Shown piece after piece: positions 16,918 to 26,477 of a stretch of DNA of 64,000 nucleotides (position 1 is the stretch's first letter; every line of letters begins with the position of its first letter). The position numbers were made by a program, and so were the translations under genes. Under the pieces are notes generated by a model. That model searched no databases and was not told the origin of the DNA. It saw only the letters and a list, made by a program, of their open reading frames with translations. The stretch lies in NCBI RefSeq assembly GCF_020829665.1, contig NZ_JAIVFT010000013.1, forward strand, positions 124,001 through 188,000, in the 5' to 3' direction. The stretch is from Nostoc sp. CHAB 5824 (lineage in GTDB: Bacteria; Cyanobacteriota; Cyanobacteriia; Cyanobacteriales; Nostocaceae).

Positions 16918-17277
16918 ATGGATAAGCTAATTTTGTATCGTGAACTAATTCAGAAATTATTGACGGCGCGAGCAAAGTTGCGTTCTGAGAGCGATCCAAT
17001 AGAAAGTCAAACCATTTTTGATACTACAAAAGACCACTATCAGCTTGTGCATGTGGGATGGAAGGATAGTAGTACCCGGATTTATGGCTGTGTGCTGCAT
17101 ATAGATATTAAAGATGGGAAGATTTGGGTGCAGCATGACGGAACGGAGGATGCGTAGGCGTAGCCCGTCGTAGACATCGCAGATCAACTCGTGAACGAGG
17201 GAGTGCCTAAGCAAGATATTGTGATCGCATATCATGCACCTCATGTAAGGCAGTATACAGAGTTTGCTGTAGACTAA
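16918..17277 (+). pseudogene. xisI: XisI (element excision controlling factor) with 24-bp repeat insertion and stop
   Basis: The gene starts after AGGAGATTGCAG with MDKLILYRELIQKLL and reads to WVQHDGTED. A 24-bp dispersed repeat at 17152-17175 then adds GCG TAG. After it the same frame resumes with IADQLVNEGVPKQDIVIAY and HAPHVRQYTEFAVD to a stop at 17275-17277. Without the insert it would be the normal 111 residues. XisI works with XisH in excision of the fdxN element in Anabaena. No xisH is adjacent, so it is an orphan remnant. A shortened 79-residue protein could still be made. Confidence 0.85.
17152..17175. repeat. 24-bp small dispersed repeat inside xisI
   Basis: The unit has the same length and nearly the same bases as the copy at 1177-1200. 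The insertion is clean: removing it restores the XisI reading GTED-IADQL. Confidence 0.82.
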
Positions 17278-17342
17278 ACCTATTGAAAAAGCCTGTTTGC
17301 GATCGTTACTCGCAAACAGACTGAACTTTTTATACTTCTAAT

Positions 17343-17882
17343 TTAAGCTTGCTCCCAAAGCTGACGTACATAATCAGGCAGCGCGCCAGCAATTTCCTGA
17401 ATCCGCTCTTCGGAAAGTTCGTCTTTGGTAGCAGAAAATACCGCTTTAACTGCCTGTTCTGCCTCAACTGATCCTGGAACCCCTCCTTCATTCGCAACTC
17501 GCGTTAGAAATAGCTTAGAATCAATTCCAATAGGAGCCGGGCCTTTCAAAGGTTGACGGATTCGACTTAAAAATCTCACAACAGGATTGGTGTCTTTCCA
17601 GAGTTCAGCCACTTCAAACTGGAGTGCTTTTTCATCTGTAGGTATAGCTTCTGTATGCAGTTCTGACTCGACGCGATCAATTGTGTCCGTGGTCATTAAG
17701 TCACGCATAACGCGATACACAACTTCGGTAAAGTCTCTTGCGTCATACAAATCTGCAAATCCGCTTCGAACCATGACTTTTTCAAGAAAAGAGTGATGTT
17801 CGTCTGCGATCGCAGTTCGAGTATCTTCAATCTCTGTTGGGTCAACTTCTGGAATATTTGTTCTAAAACTTTGATCTGGCAT
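17343..17882 (-). CDS. DUF2267 protein
   Basis: The 179-residue protein contains FLEKVMVRSGFADLYDARDFTEVVYRVMRDLM and ALPDYVRQLWEQA, the features of the DUF2267 family: helical, two-lobed, with the repeated 'F...V......A.....V...L' pattern. Family members are soluble proteins often linked to stress response; the reaction is unknown. It has its own upstream region and ends close to the xisI remnant with which it converges. Confidence 0.75.
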   Translation of the reverse strand: MPDQSFRTNIPEVDPTEIEDTRTAIADEHHSFLEKVMVRSGFADLYDARDFTEVVYRVMRDLMTTDTIDRVESELHTEAIPTDEKALQFEVAELWKDTNPVVRFLSRIRQPLKGPAPIGIDSKLFLTRVANEGGVPGSVEAEQAVKAVFSATKDELSEERIQEIAGALPDYVRQLWEQA

Positions 17883-18133
17883 TGTTTTTTCTTCTGGTTA
17901 TTAATTTTGAGTCTTTATGCTTACTGTATGTAAGGTCGCACAAATCAAAAACCCTTGGAATCTTCCAGAAGTTTGAGATGGTATCTATTCAAAAGTTAGA
18001 AATTTCTTTGATCTGCTCATAGCTGTAAAGTCATGATTGAGGTGAGGAGAGCAATACTTCTGATGTTTGTGCCCGTCTGTGTCGAAAACCAGCCAAAATA
18101 AATGAGTTGGTATAAAATCAGCCGAAACTAAAG

Positions 18134-18931
18134 ATGCTAGAAACAACAAACATCGAAATTAACACTTCCTATGTCAAAGTACCCAACGATGACTTAGAAA
18201 TCGATGCTTACTTAGCTCAACCAGCACAAAAGGGAACCTTTGGCGCAGTTATAGTTTTTCCAGAAATTTTTGGAATCAATCGTAATATTCGAGATATCAT
18301 CGAACTAATTGCTAAACAAGGATACGTAGCGATCGCTCCGGCAATGTATCAACGTATTGCTCCCGGTTTTGAGGCTGATTTTAGCGCTGAAGATGTTGGG
18401 TTTAGTCCAGAAAGCTATCGGCTGGGGTTGGAATATTATCAACAAGTAAAATATCAAGAGATATTCAGCGATATTCAAGCTACCATTACTTACCTAAAAA
18501 CTTTACCCAATGTCAAAGATAATGCAATCGGTGTCATTGGTTTCTGTTTTGGCGGGCATGTTGCTTATATGGCTGCAACTTTACCTGATATCAAAGCAAC
18601 AGCTTCGTTTTATGGTGGTGGGATTACTACTTCTAGTTATGGTGAAGAGACTCCAACTATTAATCGTACCTCGGAAATTGAAGGTACTATCTATGCATTT
18701 TTTGGTACAAGAGATACATTAGTTTCCCACGAAGAAAACGAGCAAATTGAGGCAGAATTAAAGAAACATCAAATAAATCATTGTATATTCCGCTACGATG
18801 CGGGACATGGATTCTTTGCCGGATTTTTCAAAGACAAGTACCCATTTATGGAACAACACCCAAGTTACAATCCTGAAGCTGCTCCTGATGCTTGGAAACA
18901 TGTTCTAGAATTGTTTAAAAATCACTTGTAA
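18134..18931 (+). CDS. Dienelactone hydrolase family protein
   Basis: This 265-residue alpha/beta hydrolase starts near KVPNDDLEIDAYLAQPAQKG and has the nucleophile elbow GFCFGGH (Cys), an Asp region FFGTRDTLVS, and the His in RYDAGHGFF. Dienelactone hydrolases open lactone rings in aromatic breakdown; in cyanobacteria the substrate is unknown. The C-terminal APDAWKHVLELFKNHL is conserved. It is followed by a palindromic repeat that may end its transcript. Confidence 0.88.
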   Translation: MLETTNIEINTSYVKVPNDDLEIDAYLAQPAQKGTFGAVIVFPEIFGINRNIRDIIELIAKQGYVAIAPAMYQRIAPGFEADFSAEDVGFSPESYRLGLEYYQQVKYQEIFSDIQATITYLKTLPNVKDNAIGVIGFCFGGHVAYMAATLPDIKATASFYGGGITTSSYGEETPTINRTSEIEGTIYAFFGTRDTLVSHEENEQIEAELKKHQINHCIFRYDAGHGFFAGFFKDKYPFMEQHPSYNPEAAPDAWKHVLELFKNHL

Positions 18932-19105
18932 AAATAAATAATGTAAATTGTGGTGTCTTTTTATCAAGTGCAATGCACCACAATTCCAGAGGCAATTCGG
19001 AAATAAAATCTAAAGATAACTGAATCTTGATTTACTCAGGAATAGGCTAATAATTTCAGTGGATTTATAGCAATCCTATTTGAGTGGTGAAAATTCTCAG
19101 TGTCC

Positions 19106-19139
19106 AGATCCCCGACTTCTTTAAAGAAGTCGGGGATCT
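19106..19139. terminator. 34-bp perfect palindrome downstream of the hydrolase
   Basis: AGATCCCCGACTTCTTT is followed directly by its exact reverse complement, giving 17-bp arms without a loop. The 'ccccgacttctttaaag' type palindrome is common in Nostoc intergenic DNA, so this may be a dispersed repeat as well as a terminator. Confidence 0.6.
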
Positions 19140-19247
19140 AACTTTTCACGATATATAGTTTAATTTGTGAACATAAGTCATAATTTTAATAAATATTGTG
19201 TAAGCAAAGAATTTATTGAACTCTTCTAAAAAACAAGGAATTTATAA

Positions 19248-19616
19248 ATGATTGATTCTCTTATTTTATTATTTCTAATGTTCTTGGCTATTCCCTTTGC
19301 TATTGCTCAGATTATGCCTAACAAAAAGTGGCTAATAGCTTATACTATTTTTTTTGGAACCTTAGCTATTGCGCTGTATTATAATCACTTAACAACGCCA
19401 AGCTATCGGCAAGGAAATGGTTTTTCTTACATTTTTGGAAAAGCAGCTGCTTGTTTATTTAATACATCAATAATTGTAGGAATTATTAATAGAGCTACTG
19501 TGCTATACTTGAGGTCAATAAATGTTACAATTAACATTTGGTTAATAGTTAGCTTAATTTTGCTCAATCTGATACTTATTATACTTATGTTTCTTGGATT
19601 GATGATAGTCTATTGA
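19248..19616 (+). CDS. Small integral membrane protein, unknown
   Basis: I do not recognise this 122-residue protein. It has four hydrophobic segments, at about residues 1-20, 27-45, 62-85 and 95-121, joined by short loops such as MPNKKW and TTPSYRQGNG. The start is preceded by AACAAGGAATTTATAA. It lies alone in an AT-rich stretch of the nifD element. Confidence 0.6.
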   Translation: MIDSLILLFLMFLAIPFAIAQIMPNKKWLIAYTIFFGTLAIALYYNHLTTPSYRQGNGFSYIFGKAAACLFNTSIIVGIINRATVLYLRSINVTINIWLIVSLILLNLILIILMFLGLMIVY

Positions 19617-19865
19617 TTGAGTAAATATTAAGCAGAGTGTGTTACGGTTATGCAAGTATTTAAGAGTTCTAAAAAGTCGAGATTAGCTGTAATGCACCAG
19701 ATATATTGCTGCGTTAAGCATTGCTATAACTATTGCGTAATCATCGCTCAATAAAGTTAATCTTAATTTTGTAGCGATCGCTTTTCTTTCTACTTGACAA
19801 AATTTTGAGTAATAACGCACATACTGCGATCGCACTCATTGAACAAGAGTGCGATCCTATTGCTT

Positions 19866-20513
19866 TTAACCTTTTGAATTTTTCAGCAGGAATTGACAAC
19901 CACATAAAAACGGGTTTGGACTGTCTGTGCGATCGTCCGCAAGCACTTCAATGGGAAGCTTACTGTTATAAATCAATTCGTCATAATCCATCAATGCATT
20001 CCACTTGATTTTGCCAGTCGGGAAGCCTAGCTGTGAAGTAGCATCAAATATTAATTCTTGCCATTTATAAAACTCTGGATCTTGCGATTTGCAGTAATCG
20101 AGAATGGCAATAAATGCACCAGGCTTGGTAACTCGGAGAATTTCCTCAAGAGCACGGACTGGATCGCTAACGACACAGAGAGTATATCCCGACGCTGCTG
20201 CATCAAAGCTATTATCAGGAAAATCAAGATTGCACATATCCGATACCTTGAAGGTAATGTCTGCGGATACGCGCTTTTTACGTGCTTCATCCAGCATCTT
20301 CTCAGAAAGATCAACACCGACGACATGCACGCCTTCAGGGTAGGCTGAAAGATTAAGACCTGTTCCTACCGCAGCATCTAGTACGGTTTGTCCTGGCTTC
20401 AGCTGCAAAGAAGCAATTAGAGGTTCGCGCTCGATGTGCCAGTAACGCTTCATAATTGCGTCATAATCCACTGCGCCCTGATCGTAGGTTTCAATCACCT
20501 GATTTATCTGCAT
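19866..20513 (-). CDS. Class I SAM-dependent methyltransferase
   Basis: The 215-residue protein has motif I VLDAAVGTGLNL, the acidic end of beta-2 VVGVDLSEKMLDEARKK, and SDMCNLDFPDNSFDAAASGYTLCVVSDP, the Methyltransf_11/UbiE-like pattern. It should transfer a methyl group from SAM; the substrate cannot be told. The end PNPFLCGCQFLLKNSKG is unusual. The gene stands alone between the membrane protein and the sensor kinase. Confidence 0.85.
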   Translation of the reverse strand: MQINQVIETYDQGAVDYDAIMKRYWHIEREPLIASLQLKPGQTVLDAAVGTGLNLSAYPEGVHVVGVDLSEKMLDEARKKRVSADITFKVSDMCNLDFPDNSFDAAASGYTLCVVSDPVRALEEILRVTKPGAFIAILDYCKSQDPEFYKWQELIFDATSQLGFPTGKIKWNALMDYDELIYNSKLPIEVLADDRTDSPNPFLCGCQFLLKNSKG

Positions 20514-20640
20514 AAATTCCTCAACAAATAGGACTACTGATTTTAACCATTTGTCAAACCGGATTGCTATATGTTAGAGTCCAAACTTTGTATACTGTAA
20601 TAATACTTAGATAATTCGACAATTCCAAATCAGTATCAAG

Positions 20641-22839
20641 TTAAACCACTCCATGAACCTTTAGCCGGAGAGGAACCTGAATGATAAACTCGGTTCCTTT
20701 TCCAGAAGTTGAGAAGCACTCCAGTTTGCCACCATGTTTTTCTGTGACGATTTGGTAGCTGATAGACATACCCATCCCAGTTCCTTTACCAATGGGTTTG
20801 GTGGTGAAAAAGGGATCGAATATTCGTTGCTGAAATTCTTTAGAAATACCAACTCCGTTATCAGCGATCGCCACTTCTACCCAGGTTGAATTAACTACGG
20901 ATGTCCGAATCTTAATTCGACTGGGATTATCCCTGATCTCCTGATAGGTAAGCTTGGTATTGCTTTCTTCTAACGCATCAATCGCATTCACTAAAATATT
21001 CATAAACACCTGGTTGAGTTGTCCGGCATAGCAATCTACTAGGGGTATATTCCCATAGTCTTTGATCACCTCAATTTCAGGTTGTTCTGGTTTAGCTTTG
21101 AGACGGTGTTGCAAAATCATCAGGGTACTGTCGATGCCCTCATGAATATCGACGCTTTTGAATTCTGCTTCGTCCATGCGGGAGAAATTCCGCAGCGACA
21201 GTACAATTTGGCGAATGCGATCAGTGCCCACTTTCATAGAAGACAACATTTTCGGCAAGTCTGACTGCAAAAACTCTAGATCCATGTCTTCGGCAGCAAT
21301 TTGAATTTCCGGAACAGGATTAGAATTATGCTCCTGATACAACTGCACAAGCGTTAATAAATCCTGGGTATATTCTTGCACATGATTGAGATTGCCATGA
21401 ATAAAGTTGACTGGATTATTAATTTCGTGTGCAACTCCAGCAACTAGTTGTCCCAGGCTAGACATTTTTTCACTTTGAATAACTTGAGATTGAGTGCGCT
21501 GCAATTCCTCTAATGCATTTTTGAGTTCAGTAGTGCGTTCTTCTACCCGATCTTCTAGTTCTTCCTTGCTTTTCTCTAAGGCAGTAAACGATTCATGCAG
21601 TTGCCCTGCCATGTGGTTGAAAGAGTTGGATAGGGTATTAAGTTCTCGGATACCGCTAGTTTCTACTGTCTGATCTAAATTGCCAGATGCCATTGCTTCA
21701 CTTGCCCAATTCAGGCGCAGAATCGGGCGTACAATCCAATGAGAGGTGAACACGCCCATCACTGAGGCAACCAACAATGCGCCAAAACAAAGTGCGATCG
21801 TGGTATGCGTGTTGGCATTAATTTGCGCCATGAATACGTTTTCTGGCACACTCACTACCACTAGCCAATCTAAGCCATACTTGTCATGCCAAGGTACAAC
21901 ATCGACAAAATGGCGTTTTCCTTGCACTTCAAGCTGAAAATCTGTGTCTTTAGTGATGGAAGCAAATCCGTTGAAAGTTTGGAGGTATTTGGCAATGTTC
22001 TGGATCATTGGATTGGCACTGTCGATCGCCCGCAATCTTTGAATATTTTGATTAACGATGGTAAAGGGCTTTTCTGTAGCAGAACTGGCGACTAATGTGC
22101 CATCCCGCTCTAAAAGGAATACCTCCCCAGACTGACTAACATCTAAACTGCGTAAAAAATCGCCGAGTTTCAGCAGGTGAATGTCCGTTGCAATCATTCC
22201 CAACAACCGATTTTGCGAATCATAAATCGGACGACTGGCAGAGGCAGTAATGTAGGGCCCTGTTGGCGTATTTATGGTCACAATCTTTCCCCAAATAGGT
22301 TTGCCAGCGGCGATGGATTGGGTATACCAAGATTCGCTGAAATTGTTCCAAGTCCATCGAGCATTCACCTGAGTTCGATTACCTTGATTATCTGTGGTAT
22401 ATGTAGAAGTATTATTGGGAATCTTGGCAGTCCAATCATCAATAGTAATCGTCTTGCCATCATAACGAGCAGCTCCAAGCCCCTCACCTGTGGTTAACCC
22501 GATACCAATATAAGTCAGGTCATACGCCTGCATCTGATCCCAGAAATACTTGCCAAGAGTTTGGCGATCGCGTACATTTAACATTCCCCTGCGGATAGCA
22601 TCTGCGTTAATCTGATTGAGCGTTTGCGGAACGGAAAGATGAGACTTCAAATGTTCATCCACTACATCGCTGGTACGATCCATTAACTGCCCTGCTAGGT
22701 CGTTAACTGCTCTTTGTCCATTTTTAAAAGACAAATAACCCACTAAACTTACCGCTGCAAAAATTTGGATGAGGAAGGGAACAACAAGAACAATCTGTAA
22801 TGGTAACGCTTTACCTTTGCTAAGATAGTGAATTTTCAT
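20641..22839 (-). CDS. Membrane sensor histidine kinase with Cache domain
   Basis: The 732-residue protein has TM1 at about 16-37, an extracellular double-Cache domain to about 345 (SASRPIYDSQNRLLGMIATDI), TM2 at about 347-370, HAMP (RPILRLNWASEAMASGNLDQT), a coiled coil, and the kinase core. GQLVAGVAHEINNPVNFIHGN gives the phospho-acceptor His; NQVFMNILVNAIDALEE, DNGVGIS and GKGTGMGMSISYQ are the N, G1 and G2 boxes. No response regulator is adjacent, so it is an orphan kinase. The ligand is unknown. Confidence 0.92.
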   Translation of the reverse strand: MKIHYLSKGKALPLQIVLVVPFLIQIFAAVSLVGYLSFKNGQRAVNDLAGQLMDRTSDVVDEHLKSHLSVPQTLNQINADAIRRGMLNVRDRQTLGKYFWDQMQAYDLTYIGIGLTTGEGLGAARYDGKTITIDDWTAKIPNNTSTYTTDNQGNRTQVNARWTWNNFSESWYTQSIAAGKPIWGKIVTINTPTGPYITASASRPIYDSQNRLLGMIATDIHLLKLGDFLRSLDVSQSGEVFLLERDGTLVASSATEKPFTIVNQNIQRLRAIDSANPMIQNIAKYLQTFNGFASITKDTDFQLEVQGKRHFVDVVPWHDKYGLDWLVVVSVPENVFMAQINANTHTTIALCFGALLVASVMGVFTSHWIVRPILRLNWASEAMASGNLDQTVETSGIRELNTLSNSFNHMAGQLHESFTALEKSKEELEDRVEERTTELKNALEELQRTQSQVIQSEKMSSLGQLVAGVAHEINNPVNFIHGNLNHVQEYTQDLLTLVQLYQEHNSNPVPEIQIAAEDMDLEFLQSDLPKMLSSMKVGTDRIRQIVLSLRNFSRMDEAEFKSVDIHEGIDSTLMILQHRLKAKPEQPEIEVIKDYGNIPLVDCYAGQLNQVFMNILVNAIDALEESNTKLTYQEIRDNPSRIKIRTSVVNSTWVEVAIADNGVGISKEFQQRIFDPFFTTKPIGKGTGMGMSISYQIVTEKHGGKLECFSTSGKGTEFIIQVPLRLKVHGVV

Positions 22840-22934
22840 TGGAAATTAGAAGTTGATGCTAATCTGATTTCCTTCTATAGTTCCCAAGATGCCCACATAC
22901 TAACCTTTGTTTACATTTTTTTGTCAAGCGATAG

Positions 22935-22962
22935 GGTGCGTTGTCGCAAAGCGCAACGCACC
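22935..22962. repeat. Palindromic repeat GGTGCGTTG...CAACGCACC
   Basis: A 9-bp stem with a 10-base loop. It is the same palindrome as at 13549-13574. The stretch 23025-23135 beside it contains a rearranged set of 24-bp-type dispersed repeats (gatgtctacgatgg, ctacgcgatcgtgg, cgtagagaagtgcgggct). Confidence 0.6.
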
Positions 22963-23173
22963 ATCATAGTCTTAGTTAGCTACAATTACTAACAAATAAA
23001 TATTTTGATAAAACAGCGATGTCTACGATGGTCACGTAGCTCTGCCGTACCACTTCCCTACGGGACGCTACGCGATCGTGGAAGCAAACTACGCAAAGCG
23101 TCTCGTAGAGAAGTGCGGGCTGCGCCTACGCAATTATTTAGGTTTGACAAAATTTTGAGTACTAAGGCACATC

Positions 23174-23599
23174 TTAATTTGTCGCTACCGTTTTCTTTCC
23201 ATTCTTGCCCTCCACACTGGCAACGAATGACGGTTGCTCATCACTGGAAGTTGGCAGTTCGCCTCGCAGTCCCTTACGACGCAGATTTTTAGGAACTCCT
23301 CCCGCCATGCTGTACTCTACACTGCTTTTACCATATCGAGTCCCAACTGCCATCAGCATATGCTCTGTCATATCTCCCAACTCGTCTTCTGTTTCCAGCA
23401 TTTCACGATACAACTTATCCAAACTGGAGAGAGCGCTGTTGTAGGCATTTTCTCTAGCTCGCATTCTCTCGATCAGAGTTGAGAAAACAGGTAAGGTGAG
23501 TCCATTGCCTAAATCTAAACTCGGATCAATTGAGTTTATGCCAGCCGCACGACGCACTGCTCTTTCTAACACTACAGAAGTTCTTTTTCTCCGAGCCAT
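23174..23599 (-). CDS. Conserved hypothetical cyanobacterial protein
   Basis: I do not recognise a domain in this 141-residue protein. It begins with a basic stretch MARRKRTSVVLERAVRRAAG. It continues with long helices (STLIERMRARENAYNSALSSLDKLYREML) and a HMLMAVGTRYGKSSVEYSMAGGVPKNLRR segment. A similar 'MAVG....S' segment ends the gene at 57598-58074, so the two may be distant relatives. The tail is polar and low in complexity. Confidence 0.55.
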   Translation of the reverse strand: MARRKRTSVVLERAVRRAAGINSIDPSLDLGNGLTLPVFSTLIERMRARENAYNSALSSLDKLYREMLETEDELGDMTEHMLMAVGTRYGKSSVEYSMAGGVPKNLRRKGLRGELPTSSDEQPSFVASVEGKNGKKTVATN

Positions 23600-23740
23600 G
23601 ATCTACACCTTGTAATCCAATATGGGTAATATTATTTACCTTAAATAATTTACGTATAGATTAGCCTGAGAGAATTCCGGCAAATCTGCAATGGCTTTTG
23701 CTACATAGGGATAATTACAGTAGATTGCGCGAACTACTTA

Positions 23741-23973
23741 AATGAGAAAGCAAACTGGGGTTTGAGAAAGTAAAAGCTGCTTTTGCTTGCGGAAAACACC
23801 AAAATGAGAAAGCAAACTGGGATTTGAGAAAGTAAAAGCTGCTTTTGCTTGCGGAAAACACCAAAATGAGAAAGCAAACTGGGGTTTGAGAAAGTAAAAG
23901 CTGCTTTTGCTTGCGGAAAACACCAAAATGAGAAAGCAAACTGGGGTTTGAGAAAGTAAAAGCTTCTTTTGCT
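23741..23973. repeat. 62-bp tandem repeat, about 3.7 copies
   Basis: Copies begin at 23741, 23803, 23865 and 23927 with AATGAGAAAGCAAACTGG and include 'gtaaaagctgcttttgctt', an internal inverted repeat. The copies are nearly identical, which points to recent expansion. No spacer is present, so it is not CRISPR. Confidence 0.92.
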
Positions 23974-24020
23974 AACTAAATTCGACTTTATTTATATTTT
24001 TGTGCTGTAATGACCTTGGA

Positions 24021-24190
24021 AAGGCTACGGTGTACACACAAGTCTGAAATAGCTGATTAACCAAAGTTTTACTCCACCCTAACCCTCCCCTTATAAAGGG
24101 GAGGGCACCAAATTTCCTATTTCCCCCCAATAAACGGGGGGATTAAGGGGGGTAATTTGACTTGTATATACACCGTAGGCTTAAAAAGGG
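24021..24190. mobile_element. MITE-like element B
   Basis: The left end has ggctacggtgtacacaca and the right end has gacttgtatatacaccgtag. Both correspond to the ends of element A at 6251-6631. The interior is different: short, with GC-rich inverted repeats and no tandem array. No transposase gene is present. Confidence 0.62.
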
Positions 24191-24626
24191 GGGAATTAAA
24201 GTCTTGTGCCCCCTTTTTAAGGGAGTTGGGGGATCTAAAACTACGGTAAATTGAGTGTTTGAGTTTAAGTTGACACGTATGCAACATGTTGTGCCCCTAC
24301 GATTATCTGTACCTCACCTTGGCGTAGCCTCTCGTAGAGAAATTGCAATCTGCTGTATATCAAGGGTGATTACTAAAGCTCGGTTCTAGGTGAACCGAGC
24401 ATTGATTTATATTTTATTTGATGATCATCATGGCGCTTAGAGGATATTTTAAAAGTCCCGAAAGTTATAATTTTTCAGTTCTGCCTGGGTTAAGTACAAC
24501 GCCAAATTCAGGTTTTAGCTATGTACTAAAATTATTTGCTGTGCTAACTATGAGAGCAAAAAACCCTTTTAAAACATCATCTTAGACAAGCGCGATTGCT
24601 TTTGTATTAAGACAAAGAAAGAAATT

Positions 24627-25586
24627 TTACTTGCGAGTTAGATTAAGCAGTTCTTTGGGAGAAGCAAGTAAGTCAATAGCCACGAAGTAAATTTGACCTT
24701 GAGGATCGAGTAAAAATCGCCAAGCAATGTTCATCCCAACATTACCTCCAAACCAAGGAGTTTCGACCGTACCAGTAACCTTATGCTGTGTATAACCATC
24801 TTCTATAGTTTCCGAAACGCCTTTGGTTGGCTTCATCACTAACCCTTGTCCCTCATCTCTTAGGTAGGAAGTGATAGCTTCTCGACCAACAATTGGTTTT
24901 TGGAAGGGTGGTTGCAGCGCACCATTGTTAGCAAATAAAGCAACAGCAGCTTCAAAGTTATCTGCATTCATGGCTTCAATGTATTTCAGCACTGTTGGTT
25001 CTGTAACTCCCTCAATAGTAAATTGGGGACTTAGGGATGCACGTGGGAACTTAAAGTTTATGACTTGTGCCTGTTTTTTATCAGCCAGAGACGGATCAAA
25101 CCCCATATCTACTACAGTATTGCGTAGTACAGTAATTTGCTGACTCTGATCGATTTTCTGAACAGCTTCTAGTACTGCTTTAACTTGAGTTGACATTTGA
25201 TAGCCAACTGGCATAGGAGCGACGATACCCTGTTTCATCCACTCTCCTAACTGCCACCAGAATCCTAGCTTGGCGTTGACACCAAAGTATGCATAAGAAC
25301 GGCTGATAGGAGTATCAGCATTACTCGCTAAATCTCTCATTAATTGCGTTTGTTCTTCATGAGACATCTGCTTAATTTCGTTGAATATACCTTCCATTAA
25401 TTGGAGATTGGCTTTTCCGGGAGCAGCTGGAGTAATTGTACGACCTAGTTCAGCGTAAGCATACCAGAGAAATGCCAGTTGCTCGTCAATGTTGAGTTCA
25501 GCAAACATTGCTGTAGTGGCTGGAACAGCATCTGCCACTTGAGTGCTAGAGAAAATATTGCGTGCGGATTCGATAGTATAACTCAT
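24627..25586 (-). CDS. Orange carotenoid protein (full length)
   Basis: The 319-residue protein has both OCP domains: the helical N-terminal carotenoid-binding half (to about 165) and the NTF2-like C-terminal half (from about 193). Known key residues are present: Tyr44, Asn104, Trp110 and Arg155, and, offset by one from the Synechocystis numbering, Tyr202, Glu245 and Trp289. OCP binds a ketocarotenoid, is turned active by blue-green light and quenches phycobilisomes. No fluorescence recovery protein gene is beside it. It lies inside the nifD element. Confidence 0.93.
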   Translation of the reverse strand: MSYTIESARNIFSSTQVADAVPATTAMFAELNIDEQLAFLWYAYAELGRTITPAAPGKANLQLMEGIFNEIKQMSHEEQTQLMRDLASNADTPISRSYAYFGVNAKLGFWWQLGEWMKQGIVAPMPVGYQMSTQVKAVLEAVQKIDQSQQITVLRNTVVDMGFDPSLADKKQAQVINFKFPRASLSPQFTIEGVTEPTVLKYIEAMNADNFEAAVALFANNGALQPPFQKPIVGREAITSYLRDEGQGLVMKPTKGVSETIEDGYTQHKVTGTVETPWFGGNVGMNIAWRFLLDPQGQIYFVAIDLLASPKELLNLTRK

Positions 25587-26477
25587 GCTTGTTACCCTAA
25601 ATATTTACCTATTCAGTAGTTGCTTTCGGCTACATTTTGCAGCTTGGGGGATAAATCTAGGGCATTTTTCTTGGATGTCACAATTATCCCTAGATATTTA
25701 AATCCGAATTATTATTCACTACTCTGGCATCATAACTGGTAAACATTAACAAAAGACTAAGATTTATAAGATTTATTTGATGAATATCATTGAATGAAAT
25801 GTATATCTACTATTTATTTTCAATTTATGGTCTAGTAAAAGTAATTTTTAAAAAAACAGATCCTTCTAAAGGAATACATGTAACTGTATAGCATCTATCT
25901 TTATAAATAAATATATCTAGTATTTGAACTTTTTCGGCAAGAAAAATAGAATTTGGTAATTGCTTAAATTAGTTTTTTTAATTACCGTATGGATTGCAGC
26001 AAATTTATGTTTAGCCGTAGGTTGGGCTAAATAAAGTGAAGTCTGTCTAATGCAAACCCTCGGTTCGTTTATTAGTAAAATGCAAGTTACAATTTTTTTG
26101 CGATCGCCCTTTAGTTAGGGGATATAGGACTAATAATTGATTTCTGAAAAAGCTCGGTACAGCTCGAAAAGCCTAATTTCTTATTCCCTACTCCCTACTG
26201 CCTACTCCCCGCCCACGTAGGTAATTTCAAAAACCAAATACGATTCCTATAGTTCTGGCTCAATCTTTTTGCATAACATGAGTTCATTATTTTAGCTTCA
26301 AATATGACTACACCTTTCAAGTAGGGTGCGTTGTCGCAACACATCATGATCTCAAACATTCCAAATATCTAACGCAAGGGGAACATCACTATTGCCATCC
26401 TAATAACCGTAAATCCTCTGTTGAGGTATATAAAAGGTTGTATAGAATAGTGTTTACTGGCACTAAGACTATAAAAA
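25587..26477. other. AT-rich intergenic region upstream of the OCP gene
   Basis: About 890 bases without a convincing gene. It must hold the OCP promoter (right of 25586, minus strand) and that of the gene at 26478. Short repeats (gggtgcgttgtcgcaac at about 26324) and a HIP1-like site are seen. No other structure stands out. Confidence 0.5.

Larger units (their letters stand above)
23600..24626. other. 1-kb gene-free region with tandem array and MITE
   Basis: This region holds the 62-bp tandem array, MITE-like element B, blocks of G/C-rich inverted repeat (ccccttataaaggggagg at about 24088) and a short dispersed repeat at about 24318. I see no coding frame that does not come from these repeats. 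Confidence 0.7.

Noticed and set aside
23741..23973. Repeated open frames on the minus strand
   Set aside because: They are the result of the 62-bp tandem array; no start, motif or context supports a gene.
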